From positions 1 to 39,153 of the IMG/VR virus record IMGVR_UViG_3300049043_000313: 39,153 nucleotides of DNA, one strand, 5' to 3'. Below are positions 26,079-34,749 of the stretch, in pieces (the first letter of the stretch is position 1; each line of letters begins with the position of its first letter). The position numbers and the translations under genes are program-made. A model generated the notes under the pieces. The model was given only the letters and a program-made list of their open reading frames with translations. It did not search any database and had not been told where the DNA came from. The DNA is from a virus.

Positions 26079-26413
26079 TGGCGCTTCGAATGCCGATCGT
26101 CGCTCGTGCTGGAGAGCCTGGGATCTCGTTCACCGTCGAGCTTGACGGTGACGTCTTCCGTGTCGCGCTGCGCTACAACGACCGCGACGATCGTTTCTAC
26201 ATGAGCATCTACGACGAGGACGACGCACCGATTGCTATCGGCCTGAAGGTCGTTCTCGATACGCCGATGATGCAGCACGTCGTCGACGCTCGCCGTCCTC
26301 GCGGCGAGTTCGTGGCGGTCGACGTCGCCGGCTCCACGACGGAACCGAACCTCACAACGCTCGGTGCCCGCGTCGACCTGCTCTTCGTTTCGTGGGCTGA
26401 GGCGACGTCATGA
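26078..26413 (+). CDS. Baseplate plug protein (Pam3 gp18-like)
   Basis: 111 residues, intact. Sequence blocks: ISFTVELDGDVFRVALRYND, RDDRFYMSIYDEDDAPI, GLKVVLDTPMM, RRPRGEFVAVDVAG and LTTLGARVDLLFVS. This is the pattern of the small beta-rich plug protein described in the cyanophage Pam3 baseplate (YN-R....l.v.D..g..i; PpG.l...d; LG.RV.L.Y). It is coupled by TGATG overlap at the start and ATGA at the end. Confidence 0.72.
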   Translation: MALRMPIVARAGEPGISFTVELDGDVFRVALRYNDRDDRFYMSIYDEDDAPIAIGLKVVLDTPMMQHVVDARRPRGEFVAVDVAGSTTEPNLTTLGARVDLLFVSWAEATS

Positions 26414-27280
26414 CCGTGCTTCTCCAACGGCGGTGCGCGGTCGTCGTCGGCGACACCAGAATCAACAGCTTGCCGAGCGGTCTTCGCGTGGCGTTCTCCG
26501 TCGAGAAGACCGACGGCAGGGAGGCCAACAAGGCGACGATCACGATCGCGAACCTGCTCCCGACGACGCGCGCGCGCATGGACAAGCCTGGTCTCTCCGT
26601 TGTGCTCGAGGCGGGTTACAGCGATCTCGTCGGCGTGATCTTCGCTGGCACCTGCTACCGAACGACGCACAAGCAGCAGGGCAGCGACATGCTGACCACC
26701 ATCGAGGCCACCGATGGTGGAAAGGCCATGTCGACGAAGTTCGGTGCTTGGTCCTACCGCCCAGGCACGACCATCGAGAGCGTTGTTCGCGATGTCGCTC
26801 GAGGCCTCGGGCTTCCGCTGTCGACCGGGTCACGCATCAACCCGTCGCCGCGAGCGTTTGAGCGCGGGTGGTCTTTTGCTGGCAGTGCAGCGGCTGCGCT
26901 CGACGCGGTCACTCGCGCAGCCAGCCTGACGTGGTCGGTGCAGACGGGCAGCTGTTGGTCCTCGACACCGTCGATGGCGACGGGTCGACAGCAATCGTCC
27001 TTTCGTCGACGACCGGCATGGTCGGCACTCCCGAGCGAATCGAGGCGAAGGACGGCGACACCGCCACCAACGGCCTCGTCAGCGTGTCGGCCCTCATCCA
27101 ACCGCAGCTTCGTCCAAGCCGGATCGTCGACATTCGCTCAAGCGTGACGCCGTCGCTGGTCGGGCAGGTACGTCGTCAAGAAGCAGAAGATCTCTGGCGA
27201 CAGCCACGAGGGCCGACTGGACGACGACGCTCGAGCTGAAGCGGGCTGATCCTGCCCGCTGGTTTCCACGGCAACGGTAG
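26410..27280 (+). CDS. Baseplate hub protein (frameshifted)
   Basis: ATG 26410 overlaps the plug stop. The N-terminal domain has GLRVAFSVEKTDGREANKAT, ITIANLLPTTRARM, VLEAGYSDLVGVIFAGTC, and later EATDGGKAM and FERGWSFAGSAAAALDAVTR. Hubs of simple myoviruses share this KT..r..NkatI.I.NL...tR pattern. Frame changes occur near 26945, 27155, 27185 and 27225. The end is GDWTTTLELKRADP...RQR at TAG 27278-27280. About 290 residues. It forms the central ring that carries the spike. Confidence 0.75.
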
Positions 27281-27286
27281 GCTGCC

Positions 27287-28023
27287 ATGTAGACATCGCC
27301 GCACTGTTCCGCGCCTTCCTCGAGCAGGAAAAGCAGACGCTCCATGTCGCGTGCCCTGCCCGTGTCGTGAGCTTCGATGCGGCGAAGCAGTCCTGCTCGG
27401 TGCAGCCGATCAGCTCGGTCCGCCTTGCCGACACCGAGATCAGCCTGCCGGTGCTCGACGACGTGCCGTTCTGCTTCCCTCGCGCTGGCGGATTCACGCT
27501 CGTGCTGCCGGTCGCAGCCGGCGACGTTGTGACTCTGCTCTTCACCGATCGGATGCTCGATGGCTGGCGTGGGTCTGGTCGTGCGATTGCCCCGACCGAC
27601 CCGAGGTCGCACGCTCTTGCAGATGCCTTCGCCGTCCCACTCGGCATGTGGCCCGATGCCGAACTCTCCCAGGCTCCATCGTGGCTGGATCAGCCGCCGC
27701 GCTTGCTGGCCCAGGAGGCGCATTCCGCCTTGCGCCCGACGGCACCTGCCACCTCGGGGCTGCGCGCCGATGGTGTCGGCACACCAGCCGCTCGCGCTTG
27801 AGCCTGCCCGTGGAAGGCACAGCTGGCTGCGCTCACGCCGCTGCTGACGGCTTTGACCGAAGCGGTGACCCTCATGGCGCCGCTGGTGTCTGTGCTCGCG
27901 ACAGCGCCACCAGCAGCTGCCGCGATCACCGCTGCAGCCGCAGCAGCCAAGGCAGCAAACCTGCTGCTCACCACCACGCAGTGGCCGACGACGATGGCCG
28001 CGACGAAAGCGAAGGCCATCTGA
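27287..28023 (+). CDS. Baseplate spike protein, Gp138-type (frameshifted)
   Basis: The start is taken as ATG 27287, after GGTAGGCTGCC, with a one-base error immediately after it. The product reads DIAALFRAFLEQEKQTLHVA, CPARVVSFDAAKQSCSVQPI, LPVLDDVPFCFPRAGGFTLV, LPVAAGDVVTLLFTDRMLDG and PTDPRSHALADAFAV. This is an OB-fold membrane-piercing spike (Gp138/gp45 type). After shifts near 27665, 27760 and 27805 come GGAFRLAPDGTCHLG and an Ala-rich helical end (LLTALTEAVTLMAPLV...TKAKAI). TGA 28021-28023 overlaps the next ATG. About 245 residues. Confidence 0.78.
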
Positions 28024-28388
28024 TGAGCGACCTGGTCATCAACCCCGCAAGCGGAGACATCGACGTCAGCGGTCGCGGCCCGCGCGTCTGGCGCGCGGAT
28101 GAAGCGATCGAGGCGCTCGCGCAGCGGGTGCTCATCAAGTGCAGGACGTTTCTCGGCGAGTGGCTCACCGACACGACGATCGGCCTGCCGTGGAACGAGA
28201 TGCTCGGGTCGAAGAGCAACGAGTTCGTGGTGGCGATTCTCCGCGACGCCATTCAAAGCACCGACGGCGTTCGCAGCATCACCTCGTTGTCGTTCCAGCG
28301 GACAAGCGCTCGCGAGCTCGTGGTCGACATCGTCTTTGTGTCGGACGATGGTTCAACGGCGACGATCAACGGCGCAATCGTTCCGTGA
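28023..28388 (+). CDS. Sheath initiator / gp25-like baseplate protein
   Basis: 121 residues, intact, from ATG 28023. It has the DUF2634/gp25-like plan: DLVINPASGDIDVSGRGPRV, AIEALAQRVLIKCRTFLGEW, TDTTIGLPWNEML, EFVVAILRDAIQSTDGVRSI and a final beta hairpin ELVVDIVFVSDDGSTATING. These proteins link the baseplate wedge to the first sheath ring. It precedes baseplate J by eight bases. Confidence 0.78.
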   Translation: MSDLVINPASGDIDVSGRGPRVWRADEAIEALAQRVLIKCRTFLGEWLTDTTIGLPWNEMLGSKSNEFVVAILRDAIQSTDGVRSITSLSFQRTSARELVVDIVFVSDDGSTATINGAIVP

Positions 28389-28396
28389 GGTGATGC

Positions 28397-29600
28397 ATGG
28401 CTGGACTCTCTTCTGCCGGTCTTTTGATTCCGTCGTTCGACGACATCCTCTCCGAGATTCAAACGACGTGGTTCTCGTCGTCGGCGATCAACCCAGACGG
28501 GCGTCTCGTTCTCGACGAGAACACCGTGCTTGGGCAGATTGCCGTGCTGCCGGCTGACCGTGAGCTTTGCGCTGTGGCAGGCCCTCCAAGCGGTCTACTC
28601 GTCGCCAGTACCTGAACGGCGCCGAGGGCGCTTCGCTCGACCTCCTGGCTGCGCTTGTTGGTGTGACGCGAACGCCAGCGACGGCGTCGACAGTGACGCT
28701 CACCGGCACCGGGCCCCAACGGCACGGTGATCCCAGCGCTTTCGCGTGTGCGTGACCCGCTGCTGGCGGGCGTCGAGTGGAGCACGCTCAGCGCCGTCAC
28801 CATCACTGGTGGCGTCTTCAGCGTCGAGGCGATGGCGTCGACGACGGGGCCGACGCCTGCCAAAGGCAGCACGGCACGCTGACATCCATCGTGACGCCGG
28901 TTGCTGGATGGTCGACCGTCACCAACAGCGCCGACGCAACGCTCGGCGCAGTCGCTCAGAGCGACGCATCGCTTCGGCAGCAGATCGTCGACGGCTTTGC
29001 TGGTGCGGGCGTGCGGACGACTGGGTCGATTCGTTCAGCCATCACCGCAGTCCCCGGCGTCGTCGAAGCGTACGTCTACGAAAACCCGACAGCGCTTGCG
29101 AGCGTGCTTTGGCGTGCCGCCGCACGACGTTGAAGCCGTCGTCGACGGTGGCGATGACGTGGCAATCGCTCAAGCGATCTACGATAACCGCGGAGAAGGC
29201 GTTGGCACTTACTCCACCGCGACCGTCGACGGAGACTGGGCGACCGAGCGCAAACGGCGAGGACGTCTTCATCGCCTTCTCGCGGCCGCAACCTGTCCCG
29301 ATCTTGCCGTCTACGTCCGGGTCGAGAAGAACAACAGCAACGCGCTCGCTATCGACCAGGTAAAAACGGCGATCGCGACGCTGGGCAACAACGCAACGAT
29401 CGGGTCGAAGGTTCGCCGGAGCCGTTTCTTCGCGGCCGTTTTCGGCGTCGCGGGCATCACCAACGTGACGCGTCTTGGCGTGTCGAATGTCGACGCGGCC
29501 GGCGCTGTCGCGGCATCCCTGACGCTCAACGATGTGGTGCTGGCGTTTCGGGGAGAAGGCCACCTTCGACACTGCCCGCATCGTGGTCGAGGTGGAGTAG
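28397..29600 (+). CDS. Baseplate J-like wedge protein (frameshifted)
   Basis: ATG 28397 after GAGGTGATGC. It reads AGLLIPSFDDILSEIQTTWF, DGRLVLDENTVLGQIA, QYLNGAEGASLDLLAALVGV, TRTPATASTVTLTGT, NGTVIPALSRVRD, GVRTTGSIRSAITAVPGVVE and AYVYENPT, then PHDVEAVVDGGDDVAIAQAI. The end is ATFDTARIVVEVE at TAG 29598-29600. This is the typical baseplate J order. Frame changes lie near 28545, 28610, 28715, 28855, 29105, 29215, 29260 and 29555. About 400 residues. Confidence 0.85.
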
Positions 29601-29609
29601 CCTTCGGCA

Positions 29610-30263
29610 ATGCTGACCCTCATCGCCGACCATCGAGCAGCAGCAATCGCGCTGCTGCTCAAGGCAGCACAAGACGCCCGTCATCGAGGCGATCGTTTCT
29701 GGCTTGGCGAGTCTCCGCTCAACCTGCTCGAGGCGACAACGCTGGAGATGCTGACGAAGCGCATCTCGATCGATGCCTCCGAAGGCGTACAGCTGGATGC
29801 AATCGGCGAGCTCCTGAACACGCCGCGAGGCTCGTCGACCGATGTCGCCTACCGCCTTCGCCTTAAACGGCAGGTGGCGATCGACGGCGGCAGTCGGCCG
29901 CGGCGTCGACATCATCACGCTGTCAGCCAACATCGTCCCAGGCTTCAACGTCGACATCTACCACCACGAGAATGCGCCTCTGCAGTTCGAGGCTCGTCAG
30001 CGACGCATGTCCGACGGCGCAGTGCTCCCGTTCGACGCTGGTGCCGAGCCTGGTTGGACAACCGAAGAGGCCCAGCTTGTCTTCGACTACCTGAATCGTG
30101 CTCGTGCAGCCGCGACCTACTTCGTGCTTATCAATCGGGACTACGGCTCGTCGACGTACTGGCGAGTCTCCTTTTTCGCTTCGATCGGTCTGCAGCCTTC
30201 GACATCGACTACTGCTGGTCGCTCGCCGTTCGTTCTTCGGCGCCCAGTACCGCTTCGGAGTAG
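29610..30263 (+). CDS. Baseplate wedge protein (DUF2612-like), frameshifted
   Basis: ATG 29610 (MLTLIADHRAAAIALLLKAA). Then LEMLTKRISIDASEGVQLDA with IGELLNTPRGSSTDVAYRLR, the hallmark of DUF2612-type proteins (qLd.iG.lvg..R.g.sD..yR..l). Later FNVDIYHHENAPLQF, EAQLVFDYLNRARAAATYFV and LFRFDRSAAFDIDYC. The stop is taken as TAG 30261-30263. Frame changes lie near 29680, 29720, 29885 and 30165. About 217 residues. It closes the wedge next to J. Confidence 0.7.
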   Translation: MLTLIADHRAAAIALLLKAAQDARHRGDRFWLGESPLNLLEATTLEMLTKRISIDASEGVQLDAIGELLNTPRGSSTDVAYRLRLKRQVAIDGGSRPRRRHHHAVSQHRPRLQRRHLPPRECASAVRGSSATHVRRRSAPVRRWCRAWLDNRRGPACLRLPESCSCSRDLLRAYQSGLRLVDVLASLLFRFDRSAAFDIDYCWSLAVRSSAPSTASE

Positions 30264-30266
30264 CAG

Positions 30267-31278
30267 ATGCCCACACCAGCGACGCTCGCGGCCCTCCCCG
30301 CAGACGAATCCGAATCCGGAATACCAGCGGCCTCAACCGAGCGGCGCCTGCCCGTCGGCAAGCGGGCGCTCGGCTGGGTGCTCGAAGAAGAACCGCCGTC
30401 GGCGTGGTTCAACTGGTTCATGTTCTACACGGGTGAGTACATCCGGCGCTACAAGAGCGCTGTCGCTGCGCTCTACGACGATAAGCTCTCGAGGCACGGC
30501 GGCGTTGTCGACGGGGAATGTCGCCTTCGACTTCGATGCAGGTCCGAAACATCGAGAGACGCCAGCATCCGACTCCAGACGCTTTTCGCTGGTAGCGTTG
30601 ACCTGATCACGTTGCTCCCTTCGTACAGCGGGGCTGCTGTTGGAACTTCGCTTCGACCTTTTGGGTCTGCTCATGTCACGGAAGGCGTTCTTCGCTGACG
30701 ACGTCGACACCGCGGCAACGGACCGACGGCGCTGGTCTTGGCGCGACGTTCGGTAGCGACGTCAACATGCAAGACAACCTGCTTGTCGAAGGCAACCTCA
30801 CGGTCGGCATCTACACTGGCGGCGGCAGCGGCGGCACGATCTTCGTCGGTGAGGGTGGGTATGCCGGTGGCCACGGAATCCGGGCCCTCGACGCGATCCG
30901 AGCAGCCCTGTCGATCGTGAAGCCCGCAAGCGTTGCGTGGGACCGAGCGTTCCACGTCGGTGCGCAGGTCAACACGGGCACCGTCGCCGGCGTCCGGCGC
31001 CGAACTCACCGTCAACTTCGACCAGCCGATGCTCGACGCCAACTATGGTGTGTCGTGGTCTGGCTGTCGCAACCTCGGCATCGGCAACACCGACCTTGTT
31101 CTTCACCAGGTCCACACGAAGACAAAGAACCACGAGCTTCAAGGAGATCATCTTCTACTACTTGAGCGGTGGCGTCTGGACGGCGATGACGATGTCGACT
31201 GTCAATGCCAACAACGCGCTCAACGGATTGATCGCTGTTGTCGGCAACCAGCCGGCCGTGATCATCGTCGTTGGATGA
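30267..31278 (+). CDS. Tail fibre protein (frameshifted)
   Basis: ATG 30267. The N-terminal attachment part has ERRLPVGKRALGWVLEEEPP followed by SAWFNWFMFYTGEYIRRYK, the baseplate-binding form found in many fibres (GW...E.PPa..FNW...). A Gly-rich shaft follows (GGGSGGTIFVGEGGYAGGHG), then ALDAIRAALSIVKPASVAWD. The C-terminal part has ELTVNFDQPMLDANYGVSWS and FKEIIFYYLSGGVWTAMTMS, ending VVGNQPAVIIVVG. Frame changes lie near 30515, 30560, 30700, 30735, 30995 and 31135. About 336 residues. TGA 31276-31278 overlaps the next ATG. Confidence 0.72.
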
Positions 31279-31580
31279 ACACCAACATCTCGAACGAACA
31301 ACGGCGCGCGCTCATTGAGCGCGCGCGCTGACTCGTCAGCGGCGCAAGCGCCGACCCACAGCTCGAGCCGGTGCGCGACGTGTGCATGCGCCTGGTGTCT
31401 GCGCATGACGCCGGCGTGAAGGCTGCCGCCGTCGCGCGTGAGGCGCAGGCCCAGCTGCACGGCAGCACCGTCGCCGTGTGCACCGACATCCTCCACGAGC
31501 GGTGCGCAGCGACGCCTTCGCCTTCACCTTCGCCTTCGCCTTCACCGCCTGCCCACAAACGCAAACGCCGGACCGGGTGA
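31275..31580 (+). CDS. Unknown protein with Pro-Ser tail (frameshifted)
   Basis: ATG 31275 gives MNTNISNEQRRALIERA. One frame change at the GC-rich palindrome (31304-31326) leads to SGASADPQLEPVRDVCMRLV, an alanine-rich helix with two cysteines, and a C-terminal PSPSPSPSPSPP tract followed by a basic end (AHKRKRRTG). The stop is TGA 31578-31580. About 100 residues. The proline/serine tract is encoded by a CCTTCG/CCTTCA hexamer repeat. Function unknown; it is the first gene of the lysis block. Confidence 0.5.
31304..31326. repeat. Perfect 11-bp GC-rich palindrome
   Basis: GCGCGCGCTCA and TGAGCGCGCGC flank a single central base. It lies within the first 60 bases of the gene at 31275 and coincides with the frame change, so it may have caused a sequencing error. 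It has no T-run and is not a terminator. Confidence 0.7.
31513..31546 (+). repeat. GCCTTC/ACCTTC hexamer tract
   Basis: Six-base units (CCTTCG or CCTTCA) repeated about five times. It encodes the PSPSPSPS end of the gene at 31275. It is the reverse complement of the GGCGAA tract at 10416-10437. Confidence 0.75.
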
Positions 31581-31597
31581 TCGGTAATGATGGGCGC

Positions 31598-32215
31598 ATG
31601 ACCAAGCCCATCATCTCGTACCGACAAGCAGACCCCAACTGGTCCACCGACGTGCTCGGCTTCTCGAAGCCGTACGTCGACGACAACGGGAAACAGCAGC
31701 CGGCGTCGACGCTTGGGCGCAAAGGTTGTCTCGTCACGTCGGTGGCCATCTCGACGGCAATGGCCGCTGTTGCGATGTCCCCTCGCGGTGTGAACGAGGC
31801 GGCACGGAAAGGCGGCGGCTTCGTCGCCGGCACTGGGAGCGGTCGACTCCCGCAGATGGCGGCGAGCGTCGGCCTGGTGGCGCCTGAGGCGCTGCGCGTG
31901 CGCGACCTCGACCCGAGCGTGCCAGCCGAGGCCGCGCGGCTTCGACAGGTCATCGATTGCTCACTCGCCGATGTCGACGGCTTCTTCGTCGGCGGTGGCT
32001 TCTGCATCATCAACGTCGACCACACCGGCGATGATCGACCAGACCACTTCCTCGTGATCGTCGGCCGCAAGGGCAACGGCTGGGTCGCGATCGACCCGGC
32101 CTGCGGTGAAGTCTTCATCGCGAACGACCTGACCGCCGAGGCCAACTGGAACGGCAAGCCGAAGCACTACGTCGTGCTTGGCGCAGCACCCATCGGCCTG
32201 CAGGTGCGTCGATGA
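31598..32215 (+). CDS. C39-like cysteine peptidase, probable endolysin or virion lysin
   Basis: 205 residues, intact, from ATG 31598. It opens ISYRQADPNWSTDVLG, the usual start of C39-like domains (Y.Q.D..W....lG). The catalytic cysteine is C44 in GRKGCLVTS; the histidine is H150 in DHFLVIVG; the Asp partner is D166 in AIDPA. No signal peptide. In phages such domains cut peptide bonds in peptidoglycan cross-links, so with the genes that follow it is a likely lysis enzyme. It could instead be a virion protease, since it comes directly after the tail genes. TGA 32213-32215 overlaps the next ATG. Confidence 0.75.
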   Translation: MTKPIISYRQADPNWSTDVLGFSKPYVDDNGKQQPASTLGRKGCLVTSVAISTAMAAVAMSPRGVNEAARKGGGFVAGTGSGRLPQMAASVGLVAPEALRVRDLDPSVPAEAARLRQVIDCSLADVDGFFVGGGFCIINVDHTGDDRPDHFLVIVGRKGNGWVAIDPACGEVFIANDLTAEANWNGKPKHYVVLGAAPIGLQVRR

Positions 32216-33067
32216 AGCCGCGCGTTTGTGTCACCTTCCAGGAGCCGCGAGCCACATCGTCACCGAAGCCGGCGTCGACGCAGGCCTTCGGAGCTTCGTC
32301 GAGTACGCGGCCGTCTCTGGTGTGAGCGCTGGTGCCGGCATCGCGACGGCGGCGGCGTTCGGCATCGCTCCAGAGCGAATGCGGAAACACATCGAGGCTG
32401 CCGTCACCGACAACCGCGTGCTCGACGAAGCCCCGCTCGAGCTCGGCGACTTCGGCGCCTGCGGCTGGCACGTCATCGGCGAGATCATTGACGACCTGGT
32501 CGGCAAGGGCGCCCGCATGGGTGACGCGAAGATCCCGCTCGTTATCTGCGTGACCGACCTCGACAGCGGGCGCCCGCAGTACATCTCGAACACCAGCCAT
32601 CCCGCGCGCGCTCGTGTCTGAGGTAGTGCCTATGAGCATGGCGATCCCCGTCATCGCTCCGCAGCGCGCGATCCCTTCGCTGGGCACCGAGCTGTCGCCT
32701 GACATCCAGCTGAAGACCGACGGCGGCGTCACCGACAACACCGCCGACCATGTCTTCGATGCTCGGCCAGAGCCGCGCATTGCCGTCGTGCTCGACCCAG
32801 TGAACGAGCCGGTCAGCCGCCTCTATCACTGGGAACCACGCAAGCAGGCGCTCGCTCTTTTCCGCGCGATGCTCTTTGCGTCGTCGTCGCTCAAGTCGAA
32901 ACGCTCAGACGGCGTCGTGCTCCATGCACCAGCCATCGGCAGCGGCCTCGACTTTGCCTTGAGCGACGCGCAAAAACACCTGCGCTGGTCTGCTCGGCTT
33001 CGATGCCGCGATGCGGGCCAAGGCAACGATTCTGTCGGCGACGTCGTCGTCGGCGAAGGGGACATGA
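32212..33067 (+). CDS. Patatin-like phospholipase (frameshifted)
   Basis: ATG 32212. Patatins are serine-aspartate lipid acyl hydrolases. After VCVTF and a shift near 32250 comes GAASHIVTEAGVDAGLRSFV, in the place of the glycine-rich oxyanion loop. The nucleophile elbow GVSAG (G-x-S-x-G, serine near residue 38) follows in AVSGVSAGAGIATAA. The catalytic Asp is in KTDGGVTDN (near 170), giving the D-G-G dyad. A second shift lies near 32615, followed by SEVVPMSMAIPVIAP, another typical patatin segment. A third lies near 32995, then FDAAMRAKATILSATSSS and TGA 33065-33067. About 284 residues. It probably attacks host phospholipids. Confidence 0.75.
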
Positions 33068-33198
33068 TGCTGACGACTCGAAAGCTTGCGCCGCTCTTTT
33101 TGCTCATCAACATCGCGCTGGTCGCGTGCGTGCTGGGCGTCGCCGGTGCACGCGCAAGACGTGGTCGGTGTGCGCCAACAAGGCCGCCGACGACATGA
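33064..33198 (+). CDS. Small lipoprotein or membrane peptide, o-spanin candidate
   Basis: 44 residues from ATG 33064 (ATGATG over the previous TGA). Charged N-terminus, a hydrophobic segment (APLFLLINIALVACVLGVAG) and a lipobox-like L-V-A-C with cysteine 22, then a short Arg/Pro-rich tail (CAPTRPPTT). A short proline-containing lipoprotein beside a membrane-anchored coiled-coil gene is the plan of Rz1-type outer-membrane spanins. It could also be a single-span holin. The stop TGA 33196-33198 overlaps the next ATG without any frame correction. Confidence 0.5.
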   Translation: MMLTTRKLAPLFLLINIALVACVLGVAGARARRGRCAPTRPPTT

Positions 33199-33521
33199 TG
33201 GATCGTGGCATCCTGGGGGTGATCGTCGTCGTCGAAGCGCTCGTCGTCGTCGTCCTCTTTGGCCTCAGCTACACCGAGCGGAAAGCGGCAGCCGCTGAGA
33301 TGAAGGCGCAAGCCACGGCATATGCCGACGAACTCAAGGCGTTGCACGAGCGCGTCGTCGTGTGGGCAACGAAGGCGACCGAGATCCAGGCAAACACGCT
33401 CGCGAAGCTCGAGAGCACGACGGCGGTCGTGGCAGCCAACACTGAAGCCCTGCGGGCATCCACCGCGGCGATCGCTCGGTCGGATGCGCTCGCGTCGACG
33501 AATGTGGAACGCTCCCGATGA
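33195..33521 (+). CDS. Membrane-anchored coiled-coil protein, i-spanin candidate
   Basis: 108 residues, intact, from ATG 33195. Residues about 5-25 are one membrane span (ILGVIVVVEALVVVVLFGLS). The remainder is a charged, alanine-rich coiled coil (TERKAAAAEMKAQATAYADE, LAKLESTTAVVAANTEALRA). One N-terminal span plus a periplasmic coiled coil is the layout of Rz-type inner-membrane spanins. The place after peptidase, phospholipase and small lipoprotein supports a lysis role. TGA 33519-33521 overlaps the next ATG. Confidence 0.5.
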   Translation: MMDRGILGVIVVVEALVVVVLFGLSYTERKAAAAEMKAQATAYADELKALHERVVVWATKATEIQANTLAKLESTTAVVAANTEALRASTAAIARSDALASTNVERSR

Positions 33522-33857
33522 GCCGCGCTCTGCAGCTCTTGGAGGCCACCGTGAAACCAGCAACACCACCCGTGCCGTCGTCGTCGTCGTCCCTCAACAT
33601 CGGCGAGATTCTTCGCCGCAGTGGCGTCGTCGCGCAGGCGGAGATCGACGACGCTCTTGCCGTCATGGCGTCGCACGAGATGCGGTTGGGGCAAGCGCTG
33701 GTCGCGATCGGTGCCTGCACCGTCGACGACGTTCCGCGCACTCGACCGCCAACGCCGCCTCGACGCGTCGACGACGGGATGCCTGTCTGCTCTCGGCGAG
33801 ATCATCGACGACGGCTTCGCCGCAATAGGCCGGGCCTCCGCATGCCCGGCTGAATAG
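33518..33857 (+). CDS. MshEN / T2SSE N-terminal-like domain protein (frameshifted end)
   Basis: ATG 33518. After a Pro/Ser linker, residues about 26-75 read LNIGEILRRSGVVAQAEIDD, ALAVMASHEMRLGQALVAIG and ACTVDDV, then RALDRQRRLDA after a shift near 33738. That is the repeated unit LGEiL...G.l...qi..AL..q...g..LG..L...G.v...dl..AL..Q seen in MshEN and type II secretion ATPase N-termini. No ATPase domain follows. The end is uncertain; I take the TGA at 33855-33857, in a frame ending GRASACPAE. Its role in the phage is unknown. Confidence 0.55.
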
Positions 33858-33884
33858 CCCCCGAAAACGCCTGCCCTGGTCGCA

Positions 33885-33913
33885 AGCCGGTCCGCTGGGG
33901 CCGGCTTTTTGTG
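33885..33913 (+). terminator. Rho-independent terminator closing the lysis block
   Basis: Nine-base stem AGCCGGTCC / GGGCCGGCT (one G:T) with loop GCTG, followed by TTTTT. It lies about 30 bases after the last lysis-block gene. Confidence 0.8.
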
Positions 33914-34000
33914 TGCTCCACGTCCACTTTTCTGAGGGCCGATCTTTGCCTCTCCGCATTGCAGCGCGGTGACCGGCCTCAAAAAACATCGACCGAGAGC

Positions 34001-34029
34001 TTGACGCTTCGCCGCGCTGCGCGCATGAT
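34001..34029 (+). promoter_or_regulatory. Sigma-70-type promoter for the right-end operon
   Basis: TTGACG (34001-34006) and CATGAT (34024-34029) are separated by exactly 17 bases. It lies in the 223-base gap after a terminator and about 50 bases before the first ATG of the next operon (34081). It is the best promoter match that I see in the window. The rest of the gap contains no gene. Confidence 0.6.
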
Positions 34030-34080
34030 GTGCACATGCAGCGCACCGCAGCGCAGCACGAACAGACGACGAGGACCACC

Positions 34081-34468
34081 ATGACGCTCCTGGAACGTTC
34101 GCATCGAAAAGATCTTCGCCATCCACAAGGTCCATGTGGCCTGCCACGTGATGAGCCAGGCGGACGCCTGCTTTTTTATCAACGGCGACAACGACGTCGC
34201 GGTCCGGGAAGGCCACGCCAAGGCTTGGAACGAGCGCCAGATGAAGCGCGCATGCAAGGCGGCGCGGTCGCTGATCGACATGGGTGCCGAGAGCGGCGTC
34301 TTCGACTTCGGCGATGCGCTCACGGCGGCATCGGCGCTCCGCGACGAGCAAGCCGAGCAGGCATGCTTTGAGGCGATTGAGGGCTTCGTCGCAAAGCTTG
34401 AGCCGCTCGGCTTCAGCCGCGCACAGGCAATCTCGATGCTCTGGGACGGATGCGAAGCAGCCCGCTGA
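34081..34468 (+). CDS. Unknown helical protein (one frameshift)
   Basis: ATG 34081 follows GAGGACCACC. After MTL and a one-base shift near 34090 it reads WNVRIEKIFAIHKVHVACHV, MSQADACFFINGDND and a helical region (KRACKAARSLIDMGAESGVF, SALRDEQAEQACFEAIEGF). It ends ISMLWDGCEAAR at TGA 34466-34468. About 128 residues with five cysteines. It has no family that I recognise. It is the first gene of the operon that ends in MoxR and VWA. Confidence 0.55.
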
Positions 34469-34749
34469 AGGCATCGCCCTGGTCGACATCCGAAGCCGCA
34501 ACGCCCGTCTCGAGCCGGGCCTTGCGGCGTTGCCGAAGGCTGCTGCCGACGGCGACGCAGCCCTCACGGGTGTTGACAACTGCCTCGAGGAGCCACCCGG
34601 CTCGAGGCGCGCATACGAACCGCATCGACTGCGAAGGTGGACCCGACGAGGGGGCTGAAGCGGACCGCGCTGACAACGCGGCCGACCCGATGCCTGAGCG
34701 CGGACGCAAGACACCGACGACGCGCATGCGACGTCGCAGATGCGATTGA
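34450..34749 (+). CDS. Unknown small protein (frameshifted)
   Basis: ATG 34450 lies inside the end of the previous gene. Strongly coding sequence then appears in a second frame (GIALVDIRSRNARLEPGLAA, LPKAAADGDAALTGVDNCLE) and returns to the first frame near 34610 (NRIDCEGGPDEGAEADRADN, ADPMPERGRKTPTTRMRRRR). The stop TGA 34747-34749 overlaps the next TTG. About 99 residues. The acidic middle and basic end suggest an unstructured or nucleic-acid-associated peptide. Unknown function. Confidence 0.45.
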   Translation: MRSSPLKASPWSTSEAATPVSSRALRRCRRLLPTATQPSRVLTTASRSHPARGAHTNRIDCEGGPDEGAEADRADNAADPMPERGRKTPTTRMRRRRCD

